Positions 43,842-57,000 of a stretch of 64,000 bases of DNA are shown here, piece after piece. This stretch comes from Macropodus opercularis (taxonomy: Eukaryota; Chordata; Actinopteri; Anabantiformes; Osphronemidae). Position 1 is the stretch's first letter, and the number at the start of each line of letters is the position of its first letter. Below the pieces are notes generated by a model that saw nothing but the letters and a program-made list of their open reading frames with translations, was not told the DNA's origin and searched no databases. Made by a program: the position numbers and the translations under genes. Where the stretch lies: contig CM061106.1 in assembly GCA_030770545.1 (NCBI GenBank), positions 10,210,001 through 10,274,000 of the forward strand. The letters run 5' to 3'.

Positions 43842-44670
43842 GTGTATGTGACACTCGATGACGTACCCGCGACAAACCGCTCATATGGGGAGAGAGGCCT
43901 GAAGGTGGAAGAGACAGAGACACACACGTTACTCTACTAATGCTACAGCAATGAAGTCATCAATAATAAACAACAACAATATCATGTGGAACATTAAACA
44001 TACGTGTGCTCTGAGGAGGCCGGTGCTGCAGCAGGAGACAACTGTGTGGTGTCTGTTCCAAACACAGAAACTCAGTTCAACACAACAAATACATATATAA
44101 TACACATATTCCAGCTTTAGCCCCTGGAACTTTGAATCTATGTCCTTGTGGACTCACACCTGGAAAACGTCTCTTATACTGTTTAATGGCAGAACTCAAT
44201 CAATTGCATTTGGAAAAGTCACTTTTTACTAATGATTTGCTATTTGAACTACGAGTCTGATAAGATGAAAAGTAAAGCGACAATAAACTCTCTCTCTCTT
44301 TGAAAATGTCTAGAGGGAGTGAAAAACTGCTTTTCTAACACTAGCTTTTTGATAAAATATTATATATTTATTATTACATTATTATATTAAAAGAATTATC
44401 ATAGCACAGTACAACATGTTTGCTAACGCTAGTCCGGGCTGTACAAATAGCAGAAGCTAACTCGGTCCTTTGCTCTGTTCAGCCGTCAGTTACATAAAAT
44501 ACCGGATTTCACCGCCTTCTCGGTTCCGGAGCCCAGATGTGACTTTACGAACCGGCACCAAAATGTAACCGGTCCAGACTAAGATGGGGGCGATCTACGC
44601 TGGTGCCTTTCTGAGCTACGCTAATACACAAGCTAGCGCTAGCCACGTTAGCCGCTAGCCGTTAGCTGCA
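43842..44670 (-). promoter_or_regulatory. Unit R3: probable promoter and 5' exons of the USP gene
   Basis: Reverse-oriented copy of unit R lying immediately upstream of USP exon 1 (43,748). It holds the same two exon-like segments. The GC-rich far end, with an interferon-independent housekeeping look (no TATA box seen), is a plausible promoter. Reading the last exon-like segment into USP exon 1 meets a TGA in the USP frame, so the segments are either untranslated or a start codon is missing; I could not locate the initiator. Confidence 0.55.
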
Positions 44671-44972
44671 CTTTGACTCCAGTGTGACACGTGTGATGGT
44701 GCGTTCGAGGCCTCCTTACTTCCAGACAAACCGCTGTGGGAGCCGCGAAGATGCTGAAGTCCACCGTCTGCCTGTTGACAATGAGCAGACGCACGCGATG
44801 ATTAAGCGTCAAACCATCTTAGACTGGACATTTGTTTTACATTATTTCATAACATAACGCAAACAAAAACTGACTAAAAAACCTTTGATTTCACCTGGTT
44901 TCTTCTCTCAGGGCTTCTTCAATAATAAAGTTTAGCAGACAGCCCACTTTTATTTATCTAGTAACATATTAA

Positions 44973-47295
44973 CACTAGAAGTCCCAGAGATGGGCCATTT
45001 GGCCTTTCTACCTATAAAACCCGCCGGCGGGCCGATCGGCCTGAAGGTTTTAGGCTAATATCCTTAATCAGCTGTGAACGATTGCTTTTGTTATGTTAAC
45101 AACGTGGGGCCACGCTGAGCCACCTCAAGGAAACTTGTGTTTCACTTTGCATCTTAGGGAGAAATCACCACATGCTTTTTTCCTTTGTTGCAAAGATTTA
45201 TTGATAAAAACAGTACAAAATGAATTAAAGAAACCAACCATTTGTACAGATATTTACAAATAATATTAAAAAGTGAGTGAGTACATTCCAGCAATCACTC
45301 ACAATCCTGGCACTGCCATTGTATCTCCCGTCTGCATTTACCACATGTGTATCTGTAGCAGTGAACACATCGCACAGTGGCATGATTGTTCTTGCAGTGG
45401 TGTTTGACCTGACACGTGGCTCTTTTTCCAGGGCTTGGTGTGGAGGGTTGGGTCCAAAGCAATTGTTCTTTTCTTGCCTTCTTCGCACACATATGAGAGT
45501 TGCAAGCTCTCTTGCAAGCTCCACCAGGAAGTCCACCCGTCTTTCCTGCATTCAGGTGCCTGCTTGATACAGCACATGTGCATTCAGTGCTGCCATGTCA
45601 ATCATGTTATAGGACACGGCAACTGTCCAGCGCCGTGTCCCTGTGCGGACAGTGTATTCCCGCACCATCTGGTCCATCACATCCACGCCGCACTTTGTGG
45701 TGTTGTAAAGGGTGACAGTGTTTGGCTTCCTTTTGGTGGTATTCTCAGTCTGAATCACGCTGTGCATGCTGCTAAGAATGTAGACGGTCTTCTTCCGTTT
45801 GGGCGCATACGCCGTCAGCGTAGTACGTAGTTTTCCGGCTAAGAAGTTTATGCGCAAGTGACAGCGATGTGAAGAAATTGTCCGTGGTAACATTTCTGCC
45901 CTTGAATGGTTCCATCAGCCTCATCACTACATTTTCAGTCAGTCTCTCTCCACTGGGACGACTAGGATCCTTGCCAAGATATGGGAGGACGTTACAAATG
46001 TACTTGGATTTTAGGTCACAAGCCACCCAAAACTTGATCCCAAACTTGTCAGGTTTAGTTGCAATATACTGCAGGAAACAGCAGCGAGTCTTTGACGGGA
46101 AAAGCCGTTCATCAACGGTGATATGTAGACCAGGGTTGTAGGACGTGATGCAATTGGTGACGAATGATTTATGTCACTCCACTCTGCTTTTTTGGTGTTT
46201 TCCACTTACTGGTTTCAAATGAAATAGGAAATAATATGAAATGAAACCTAACCTGAAGACGGATCAGACAGCACTGAGTCTGAATCCGGCTGAAGTTCTA
46301 TGTCTTCTCCATCTGAGTCGCAAGGGTTTACTTCACTCAGGTTCATTTCCAAGGCCTGCTGTGTGGTGAGTCTTCTCTGCATTTTCTTTTCTTGGAGAGG
46401 AGGTTCGTACACCACAGAATTCTTGAGGGCACCGAAGTAGTGGCTATGTGCAGTGAGATTTTATCCACCTGGGTACAAAAGGAATTACCTCTCATCTGAG
46501 AGCAAGCTGTGTGCAATTAGATGTGTTAATTCATACCTTTTTATACCTGGGCAAGACCCTACATTCCAATGTGAGAATGAATTGAATTCATGAATGAAGA
46601 ATTGAAGGTAAATCAAGTCTGTGAAGATTCTCATTCATCCAGGAGAGTCAAGTTCTCTGCTTTTAGCAGCTCTCCCTCCCCCACACATACAAACAAGCCA
46701 CCAGCAACCATTACCAAGGTACTACGTGATGGAACCTTGGTAATCACCCGCAAGATGACAATTGCAATAAATGCCATTAGTTCAGGGAGGACCATGAACA
46801 TCTTCCTGTGCATGTTTTTATAGTCTATTCTTGAATGCTATGAAGCATGTCAATGAACATGATGATGATGAAACACAGGAAGCTCTGAAGGCGACTCGAG
46901 ATACTTTTCCTGGCCTTAGCCGTTGGCTCTCCATCTGCAGCCTACGCTTAGATTGGGGTGAAAGGGAGACACGTCCCCACCTGTTCTTCATGCCACACTG
47001 TGCCATCTTTCACTGTCTCTGTCAGGTCAGTCCACAAACAGGCTCTTTTTTGGTTGAGGAGCAGCAAAGCGGGGGAAATCTGGTCAAACAAGTTTTCTGC
47101 TTTTAGCAGCCATCCCTCCCCCACACATACAAACAAGCCACCAGCAACTATTCACACACACCCCCCAAACCCCCTGCAGATTGCTCAGGTAATGACCTTA
47201 TTTACACATGAATTGATGCTAATGATAGCCAAAAGACTAGCCAGTTAGCATCCACTTGGCCAAAGGAGGGTTAGAAATCTCTGGGACTTCTAGTG
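44973..47295 (-). mobile_element. piggyBac-like DNA transposon, right arm only
   Basis: A 2,323-base element with identical 19-base terminal inverted repeats CACTAGAAGTCCCAGAGAT, flanked on both sides by the TTAA target duplication (44,969-44,972 and 47,296-47,299). The left arm has the same flanks with one TTAA and no element. Inside are a decayed transposase gene and, at its right, a direct repeat of the TTTTAGCAGC to ACACATACAAACAAGCC segment (about 46,655-46,705 and 47,100-47,140). Confidence 0.93.
45295..46382 (-). pseudogene. piggyBac transposase, decayed
   Basis: Begins with an ATG at 46,380-46,382 and an N-terminal 'RRLTTQQALEMNLSE' stretch rich in acidic residues. The first part of the catalytic domain is largely missing. 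Preserved pieces include 'KFGIKFWVACDLKSKYICN', 'VVMRLMEPFKGRNVTTDNFF' (with a catalytic Asp), 'LYNTTKCGVDVMDQMVREY', 'RRWTVAVSYNMIDMAALNAH' and a C-terminal Cys/His-rich segment ('CVHCYRYTCGKCRREI' and 'CQDCE') typical of the DNA-binding RING-like domain. Frameshifts separate them. The element may still be mobilised in trans because its ends are intact. Confidence 0.85.
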
Positions 47296-47743
47296 TTAAA
47301 ATGCAAACAAACAAATCTGGCTTCTCCTTCAAATTAGATCAAGATACATTTGATTAGACATATTAGTAAAAACATCAAGATTTCTCAATGCACAAAGTCA
47401 AAAAAACAGTTCGGGTCAATAAATTCAGACACTTACCCTCCAGCATCTGAGCAGACGCGCTATCTGTCCAAAAAAACAAGGCATTACAGCCTTTGTTGGA
47501 AAGTAAAATCAAACAAAATGATATGTGTGATATCAAGTATGAAAGGTGTGTAGTTGTAGTTGTTGTTGTTGTTGTGGTGCAATGAAGCAAAGCTGGTCGT
47601 TAGTCTTTCTCTCTCTAAAAACCTTTGAGTTGCTGAGGGAACACAAAAATCTCTGTCCTGATACAGGTTAAGATGCAATTTATTGAATCTCTTGCTGGTG
47701 GAGGTTTGTCAGTAGGAAACGACTTAGCACAAAGCTACTAAAT

Positions 47744-48875
<1,132 letters not shown>

Positions 48876-49047
48876 CATGTTCAGCTTGGAATTTAGCTGC
48901 AGTTTCATCATCATGTCAGGAAATAACAGAATGGCATAATGTGGACCTTTGAGAACTGAATACTACACCAGTCATGGCTTCACCAGCCTCAGCCTCATCC
49001 TTTAAGCACCAATGAGGACACCTATGGGCAGCAATGTTCACCAACAC

Positions 49048-49258
49048 CAGCCCCCCCCACCCCCCCCCCCCCCACCCCCCCTCCTCACCTTGAGGGTTCT
49101 GGAAGTAGTGATTTTGTCCTGACCGCCCACGCCCCACACTGTGAAGATGATGATTTTCTACAGTTTCAACATTAAGCTGAACTTTAAATAATGTCAAGTC
49201 AGGCCCCTGCAAGGACGAGTAATTATGCTAAATAATAAAGTATCGTTATGGGTTGAAC
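49048..49258. other. Right-arm-only insertion with poly-C tract
   Basis: Relative to about 22,490 in the left arm, 0.2 kb is inserted between ACCAACACCAG and AACAACAGCC. It starts with about 35 nearly pure C residues (49,049-49,081), so the other strand is G-rich and could form G-quadruplexes. The rest is not recognised. Confidence 0.65.
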
Positions 49259-50149
49259 AACAGCCTTGTACTTCAACTGCACTTAAATATTTGACGTGGC
49301 ACTTTCACTTGAGTGCGTAGCTTGTGTTCAGCCTCTAGGCACAGTAGCAGACTAATCATATCTTGGTGGTAGATTTTTCTGATATATTTAGCTACTTCAT
49401 GCTTTTTACATAAATTAATATGCTCGTGTATAATTTTAACCCCCCATCGTTGTTGGTAGTTTGTAAATTAAAGCAGATGTTAGTAACCAACCCTGGAGCT
49501 TTGCCTGCTCCACTGTTTCATTTCCTTTCCTTCATTACTGAAGAATGTCTCCATCTAGGGGCTAAATCTAAACAACTGGAACCTGAAGTTTAGTCCGTTT
49601 ACAGGCGTTTCTACCTGTAAAAAAACAGACTCTTTGTATATTTTTGCACATGTCATCTTTTTGCACCGTTGCACCACCTATGCTTTGTAATCCCTGGGAG
49701 CTGCTGTAATAATTACATTTCCCAAATGTGGGATCAATAAAGGATTATCTTATCTTATCTTACCTGTGGGGCCATGAAACCAAACACAGCAACAGAAATT
49801 AAAAAGCAGACTCTTTGATAATGGGCTAGACATTATTTGTTGTTCCAGTGGCCATTGAAACGTTGGAAAAAAATATAGTCAAAGACAGAAAAGCATAAAA
49901 AAAAGTGATTTCATGCTCGATTCTGGGCCACGTGTTTCAACAGGCCGCTGTACAAGCGCTACCATCAAAGAGCAGCACATCCTCCCAGTCACAAATAAGC
50001 ATTGACTTGTGCTTCTCAGATGGAGGAACCAGCCCAATAGGTTTACTCACAGCCAGTGATGCTGAACCTGCAGCTTGGGACACGGCTGCAGACGCCACAC
50101 AGACCTTAGAAGGCCAATCAGTCCTCACGTGTTAATCCTGGCACCATAG

Positions 50150-52130
50150 CAACATGTATGTTGACAGCAAACATTCTAAAAAACCTTAGACACAACAAAC
50201 AGCCACAGATAGAGGTAGGATTATTTGAAGCTCTGCTAAAAATGTGCATTTACTTAGATTTTCTCTTCAGTTCAACCTAATTGTGTTTAGGAAGATGTTA
50301 ATTTACTTTAGCTGCTTAGTTCAGGTCAGTGAGGTTTATTAGATTGAATCTATTTCACTGAAACCAGCTTTGGATGCTTCAGTGTGTTTTACAGGGATCA
50401 TTATGTTTATTACTGCTTGATTTGGTTAAATGTGAATTGTCAAATATCATAGGACACAGTAATAGAATCAAGCCTCTGAAAAATATTACTATGAAGCTTT
50501 AGTGAAACATTTAATGAAGCTGCATTTACCTTCAACTCAAACATGTTTAATGGACACATCTGTAAATATTTCCATTCCAATGACGCTGCATCTGTAACAG
50601 ATAGCTGCTGATGGGACAATGCAGAGTGAGGAGACGTCCCTGCAGGGGTTTATTTGGGCCACGTGTCAATTTAAAGCAGCTTCTGCAGCTCTGACCATGT
50701 TCATTTCAGCCTGTGCAGACTCTGGCCATTCAGCCTCACGTGTTAATCCTGGCCCATAGCAACATGTATGTTGACAGCAAACATTCTAAAAAACCTTAGA
50801 CTCAACAAACAGCCACAGATAGAGGTAGGATTATTTGAAGCTCTGCTAAAAATGTGCATTTACTTTGATTTTCTGTTCAGTTCAACCTAATTGCGTTTAG
50901 AAAGATCTTAATTTACTTTAGCTGCTTAGTTCTGGTCAGTGAGGTTTATTAGATTGAATCTGCGTTGGATGCTTCAGTGTGTTTTACAGGGATCATTATG
51001 TTTATTACTGCTTGATTTGGTTAAATGTGAATTGTCAAATATCATAGGACACAGTAATAGAATCAAGCCTCTGAAAAATATTACTTTGAAGTTTTTAGTG
51101 AAACATTTAATGAAGCTGCATTTACCTTCAACTCAAACATGTTTCATGGACACATCTGTAAATATTTCCATTCCAATGACGCTGCATCTGTAACAGATAG
51201 CTGCTGATGGGACGATGCAGAGTGAGGAGACGTCCCTGCAGGGGTTTATTTGGGCCACGTGTCAATTTAAAGCAGCTTCTGCAGCTCTGACCATGTTCAT
51301 TTCAGCCTGTGCAGACTCTGGCCAATCAGCCTCACGTGTTAATCCTGGCCCATAGCAACATGTATGTTGACAGCAAACATTCTAAAAAACCTTAGACTCA
51401 ACAAACAGCCACAGATAGAGGTAGGATTTTTTCAAGCTCTGCTAAAAATGTGCATTTACTTATATTTTCTGTTCAGTTCAACCTAATTGTGTTTAGGAAG
51501 ATGTTAATTTACTTTAGCTGCTTAGTTCAGGTCAGTGAGGTTTATCAGATTGAATCTACTTCACTGAAACCAGCTTTGGATGCTTCAGTGTGTTTTACAG
51601 GGATCATTATGTTTATTACTGCTTGATTTGGTTAAATGTGAATTGTCAAATATCATAGGACACAGTAATAGAATCAAGCCTCTGAAAAATATTACTATGA
51701 AGCTTTTAGTGAAACATTTAATGAAGCTGCATTTACCTTCAACTCAAACATGTTTAATGGACACATCTGTAAATATTTCCATTCCAATGACGCTGCATCT
51801 GTAACAGACAGCTGCTGATGGGACAATGCAGAGTGAGGAGACGTCCCTGCAGGGGTTTATTTGGGCCACGTGTCAATTTAAAGCAGCTTCTGCAGCTCTG
51901 ACCATGTTCATTTCAGCCTGTGCAGACTCTGGCCATTCAGCCTTATTCAGCATGTAAATCCTGGCCCATAGCAACATGTATGTTGACAGCAAACATTCTA
52001 AAAAACCTTAGACACAACAAACAGCCACAGAAAGAGGTAGGATAATTTCAAGCTCTGCTAAAAATGTGCATTTACTTAGATTTTCTGTTCAGTTCAACCT
52101 ATTTGTGTTTAGGAAGATCTTAAGTTACTT
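50150..52130 (+). repeat. Tandem array of 0.6 kb units, right arm (three and a part)
   Basis: Same unit in reverse orientation, with one additional full copy relative to the left arm. The partial copy is at the outer Tc1-facing side in both arms. Confidence 0.85.
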
Positions 52131-52315
52131 TATCTATGTAGCTTTGTCAAGTCAGTGACTTGATTTGACTAAAGCTCGGACTCTGAGAGGAACCAGGTCA
52201 TAGATGCTGGTTTTTCAGGTTTAAAGTTAACATTTAAAGTGACATTAACCTGCAATAAGTTGACATATTTGGTTCTGGACGGGTCAGAGGTTTTAAGGGA
52301 GGCCTGAGAGTTGAC

Positions 52316-53195
52316 AGTTGTGTAAATCTATCGTTGTCCACGGCCTCGGTTTCTCCGGCAGAATGAACACGTCCAGACAAAGTCACGCAGTCAAGTCCAC
52401 AACACTGGCTGCAGACAGGAAGCGTTGCTATGGCGACGCTTTGTTAGGTTCAGGCCTCCCTCTGGTCTCCACAAGTATAATGAGCTTGAACAATGATCTG
52501 TTTGTGTGGGACTGTGTTGGTATATAAATAATGTTATGGTTCCTTATCATTATGCTATGTGATAAGTTCAAGTACACTCATATAAAGTAAAGCACTTAAA
52601 TGGCTGCAGCGTCACAACGCTGCTGTTCCTGTGACGTAGCCAGAGCTGAATTAATTGGGTTTAGCAGTTACTGTAAGTTAATGGTACGAACTGGAGTTTG
52701 AGCAGCGAACATGACGTCCACCTGCGCCAGAGGAAACCACAACAGCACAACGTTAGGCCGCAGGTGGGAGCAAGCCAGTTAAAAAGGGAAAAGCCAGGGT
52801 TTGATTCATTAAAATCCCCAGAGTCAACATCGCGTTACAGCACAACGACCCGTTCAAATACACGATCGTCGACATCTCTGACAGAATAGCAGCATGTTGT
52901 ACTAACACTGACTACAGAGCAGTGGAAGGCGCTTCTGTTCTCCAGCCTGACGTATTGAACACTAGGTCACAGGTCAAACAACGCGTGACACTGAAGAGAA
53001 ACGCTCTCACCGAGGTTTTCAACTTCTGTGCACATGTCAGCCGTCAGTCTGCGTCCACCTAGAAAAGCCTGCATCAGTGTGTTTCTGTTATTAAACACGG
53101 ATCCAATGTGAAGCTCTGGTTGCTCATCCTGATTATTTGATTTGAAATTGAAAATACAATGTTTTTATTTATGTGTCACTGATATTTTATTAAAA
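52316..53195. other. Right-arm-only segment upstream of the charged ORF
   Basis: In the left arm GGGAGGCCTGAGA is followed directly by CACTAAACTTTAG, but here about 0.88 kb intervenes. It has no recognisable gene or repeat. If the charged ORF is a 3' exon, this would be part of its intron, lost on the left or gained on the right. Confidence 0.55.
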
Positions 53196-53247
53196 AAATT
53201 AACTTTAGTATTGTGTCATTACAGATTTGAGAGCAAAAAAACTCATA

Positions 53248-53913
53248 ATGGAGATATGGAAGAGGATGGAGCAGTTGGTGGAGACGGAGGAGAAAATTGA
53301 TCTAGAGATGTGGAGAGCCAGTTGGAGATCGGAAGCCAAGAGGAGAAGGAGGTGGATGGACACACTGGACGTGGTGGAGGAAGTGGAGGAGGAGGAGGAG
53401 GAGAAAGAGAAGGAGAATGAGGAGGAAGGGAGAAGGTGGTTTAGATGGAGAGAGTGGTGGAGCAGAAGGTGGAGTAGGAGAATGACGGCGGAGGAGGAGG
53501 AGAAGGCGGCAGCTCGGAAGGAGGAAAAGAAAAGAAAGAAGGAGGTGAGTCAACAAAAAAAGAGGGAGGAAAAACAGGAAAAAGAACAGAGAAAGAAAGA
53601 GGAGGAGGAAGCGAAATTTAAAAGAAGTATACAAACTTGGATGGCAAAGGAGAAAATAAAGCAAAGAAAGTGGGAGGAAAAACGGGAAAAAGAACAGAGA
53701 AAGAAAGAGGAGGAGGAAGCAAAATTTAAAAAAAGTGTACGAATTTGGATGGAAAAGGAGAAAATAAGGCAAAGAAAGTGGGAAGAAAAAAACTACAGAA
53801 ATTTGGACTGGGAGTGGGTACTAAAAAAAAGAAGAATATCTAAACCCATAGCAGCACAAAAAATTAGAAGTCAAAAAGTATTTGTGCGTGTTAGCGGGTT
53901 CATGGTGGGGTGA
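53248..53913 (+). CDS. Lys/Glu-rich Trp-motif protein, right-arm copy
   Basis: Paralogue of the left-arm charged ORF, about 221 residues from the ATG (MEIWKRMEQLVE), with the frame open seven codons further back towards the conserved acceptor TTGTGTCATTACAG at 53,207-53,220. It keeps the islands 'LEMWRASWRSEAKRRRRWMD', 'RWFRWREWWSRRWSRRMTAEEEEK', 'WMEKEKIRQRKWEEKNYRNLDWEW' and 'RRISKP' to 'VRVSGFMVG'. A module of about 35 residues (EQRKKEEEEAKFK to RKWEEK) is duplicated here but single in the left copy, while a Glu-rich module present on the left is absent. The stop falls exactly where the purine satellite starts. Function unknown; nuclear or cytoskeletal coiled-coil protein is a guess. Confidence 0.55.
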   Translation: MEIWKRMEQLVETEEKIDLEMWRASWRSEAKRRRRWMDTLDVVEEVEEEEEEKEKENEEEGRRWFRWREWWSRRWSRRMTAEEEEKAAARKEEKKRKKEVSQQKKREEKQEKEQRKKEEEEAKFKRSIQTWMAKEKIKQRKWEEKREKEQRKKEEEEAKFKKSVRIWMEKEKIRQRKWEEKNYRNLDWEWVLKKRRISKPIAAQKIRSQKVFVRVSGFMVG

Positions 53914-53924
53914 GAGGAAAGAAA

Positions 53925-54420
53925 GAAGAGGGAGGGGGAGGAGAAGGGGAGGGAGGAGGAGAGGAAAGAAAGAAAAGGTGAGAGAGGAGGAGGAGGAGAT
54001 GAGGAGGGAGGAGGAGAGGAAAGAAAGAAAAGGTGAGAGAGGAGGAGGAGATGAGGAGGGAGGAGGAGGAGAGGAAAGAAAAAAACGGTGAGAGAGGAGG
54101 AGGAGATGAGGAGGGAGGAGGAGAGGAAAAAAAAAGGTGAGAGAGGAGGAGGAGATGAGGAGGGAGGAGGAGAGGAAAGAAAAAAAAGGTGAGAGAGGAG
54201 GAGGAGGAGATGAGGAGGGAGGAGGAGAGGAAAGAAAAAAAGGTGAGAGAGGGAGGAGGAGGAGAAAGAAAGAAAAAGGAGGAGGAGGAGGCACAAAAAG
54301 AGTGGAAAGAATAACCAAAAAGGGAGGAGGAGGAGAAAGAAAGAAAAAGGAGGAGGAGGAGGCATAAAAAGAGTGGAAAGAATAACCAGAGAGGGAGAAG
54401 GAGGAGCACAGGAGCAGCCT
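53925..54420 (+). repeat. Purine tract with tandem units, right arm
   Basis: Counterpart of the left pyrimidine tract: GGAGGAGATGAGGAGGGAGG units separated by AAAGAAAAAAAGGTGAGAG. Long purine-only run beginning at the charged ORF stop. Confidence 0.85.
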
Positions 54421-54699
54421 GACAGCCTGGGCCACTCAATGTCAAAGTAAGACACTAATGGTTCCTATTGTAAATGTTTGTGGCAGCCACCTGACGACAA
54501 CGTGACCAGCGGTGACACGACAACCATGTGTGTGTGTGGTGTTAAGGTCAAGGAGGACGAGGAGGGTGTGTGTCTGTGTGGGAGGAGCATGTGTGTGTGT
54601 TAGTACCAACAAGCTACAACTGCGCTATATGAGCGCACACTGAGTGTTTGACGCCAAGCTGCTGTTAGCAGCCGCAACGAACCACAGCTGGGACTGGAG

Positions 54700-55800
54700 G
54701 AGACAGGAGTCGGCCACCAATCGTAGGGTCGGCGGTTCGATTCACGGCTCCTCTGGACTCAAAGCTGTTCCCAGTGAATGAATGTGTCTAAAAGTGCTAC
54801 GAGACAGGAAAAGACAACATTAACCTGTATTGATCCCACACTGGGGAAATGTCCACGTTAACGCAGTGTAGCGAGAACAAAAGACTAGAGGGTCTCATGT
54901 ACCATTTAACAATGTAAAAGTAGAAAAGTATCGCGTCCGTAAGTCGACTCGGTGACCACCGCTACTGGCCGGGTTTGGAAGGCTGGTTCGCCCATGACGG
55001 GTAAGATCCCACCTCAAACCCCGGGACGACCTAAGGCAGGCACAGTCACGATAACCTGGGAGGCTGTTTTCTCTGACGCGCCAGGCACATGCCCCCAAAA
55101 CACGACAACACGGAGACGGTGGTGGGTAGGGCCGCCATCGTCTCTGTGCCAAGTGGTGTTCAAAGGAACGGGCAAAGGAACGTGTGAGGGAATCCAACAA
55201 CAGCCTCTTAGCCGCTAGTGGTGCGTTAACATGGAAGGCTGGTTCGCCCATGACGGTAAGATCCCACCTCAAACCCCGGGACGACCTAAGGCACAGTCAC
55301 GATTGTTTGAAGTCAGGACTTACGAGCCTCAGGAGACAGGAGTCGTCCACCAATCGTAGGGTCGGCGGCTCGATTCCCGGCTCCTCTGGATTTTGATTGA
55401 CTGGACTGACTATGAGTCCACTCAGTGGCCTCCAGGTTTGGAAGGCTGGTTCGTCTGTGACGGGTAAGATTCTTAAAACCCGGAGGCACAGTCACGATAA
55501 CCTGTGAGGCCGTTGTTTCACACCAGGCACTTGCCCCCAAAACATGACAAGTCGGGACTTACAATCCTCAGGAGACAGGAGTCGTCCACCAATCGTAGGG
55601 TCGGCGGTTCGATTCCCGGCTCCTCTGGATTTTGATTGACTGGACTGACTATGAATCCACTCAGTGACCTCCAGGTTTGGAAGGCTGGTTCGCCCGTGAC
55701 GGGTAAGATTCTTAAAACCCGGAGGCACAGTCACGATAACCTGTGAGGCCGTTGTGTCACACCAGGCACATGCCCCCCAGCCCAGCCTGCTCCCCCAGCT
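54700..55800 (+). repeat. Tandem B-box SINE-like array, right arm
   Basis: Mirror of the left-arm array, with GGTTCGATTCC-type boxes at about 54,735, 55,370 (changed to GGCTCGATTCC) and 55,608. Confidence 0.65.
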
Positions 55801-55964
55801 TCCTCCATCAGAGTGACTGTGCTGCTGTGTTTGGTAGTTTGGTGTCATCAGGTGCTCGCTAACGTGTTGTCAGGCGTCTGCCTCGTGCATTTATAGAAGA
55901 AACCTTTAACTGGTATAAGGCTGCTCCTAAATGAATGGACTGAACTCAAGTTCAGTGGTGACGT

Positions 55965-56215
55965 TTCTAGACTGGCTGCTACTGAGGAGCCTCACTGCTG
56001 CCTCACAGCAACAAGGAGCCGGGTTGGATTCCCGGGTGGCCCAGGTGCTTTTCTGTGAGGAGTTTGCATGTTCTCCTTGTGTCGGTTTCCTCCCACAGTC
56101 CAAAGACATGCAGTCAGTTAACTGGAGACTCTAAACTGAGTGACTGTTTGTTCCTCTCTGCCTGTATGTGGTTCTGTGATGGACTGGCGACCTGTCCAGG
56201 CTAAACCCTGCTGCT
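55965..56215 (+). mobile_element. Common teleost interspersed repeat fragment, right arm
   Basis: Inverse copy of the 16.9 kb repeat fragment with only scattered differences. Confidence 0.6.
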
Positions 56216-56734
56216 CGCCCACATAGAAAGTTAGAAAGGTGCTTTATTCAAGCCACAGCACAGCGTCCAGCAGAAACCAGTGACAGCTGGGACAGGCTCC
56301 AGCAGCCGCCACCCTTAAAGCGGGTGAGCGGCTGAAGATGAGTGCCCCCTTCCTCCCTCCCTCCCTCCCGCCTCAGCACCCACTTCACTCTCCAGGTGAG
56401 TGACCTCTGCTGAGCCGTCCACCCCTTCAGGGAGGCGGCGGCTCATCGGGATGTTACCTGTGTTGTTCGAGCCACGGGAGTCACGGTGTGAACATAAAGG
56501 TGTCAAGGTTCCTGGGGTGAGTTGTACTGACTGTACCCTACATGAGTGGAGGCCAGGGGTGTCGTGGACCTCTCTGTTTGGTAGGTCTGCACGGTTTGGT
56601 CCAGAAGAGTCTGGTTGTTAGTGTAGAAGTTGTAGGTGGAAACTTAGGTAGTTCAAGTGAAGGTGACGTGTACATTCGTACTGAAATGTGGAGATTTGTC
56701 AATTTCCATGTTTGTACTTATAGGCTTGATCAGT

Positions 56735-57000
56735 GTTAGGTTGTTTGTTTATTATTAGCATTTATTATGTTTAATATCAGTGGGTTGTTTATCTTAGTGG
56801 CTTGTTTATTTTAGTAAGTTGTTTATTTTAGCAGTTTTTAATTTTATTTTAATGAGTTGTTTACATTAGTGGCTTGTTTATTTTAGTAAGTTGTTATTTT
56901 AGTAGGTTGTTTATTTTAGTTGCTTGTTTATCTTAGTGACTTGTTTATTTTCGTAAGTTGTTATTTTAGTAGGTTGTTTATTTTAGTAGGTTGTGTTTGT
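56735..57000. repeat. AT-rich tandem array, right arm
   Basis: Reverse-complement counterpart (TTGTTTATTTTAGTAGG units) of the 16.1 kb array. Confidence 0.8.

Noticed and set aside
53302..54455. Overlapping minus-strand frames rich in Leu, Phe, Ser and Pro
   Set aside because: Antisense of the charged ORF and the purine satellite; not conserved as proteins between arms beyond composition.
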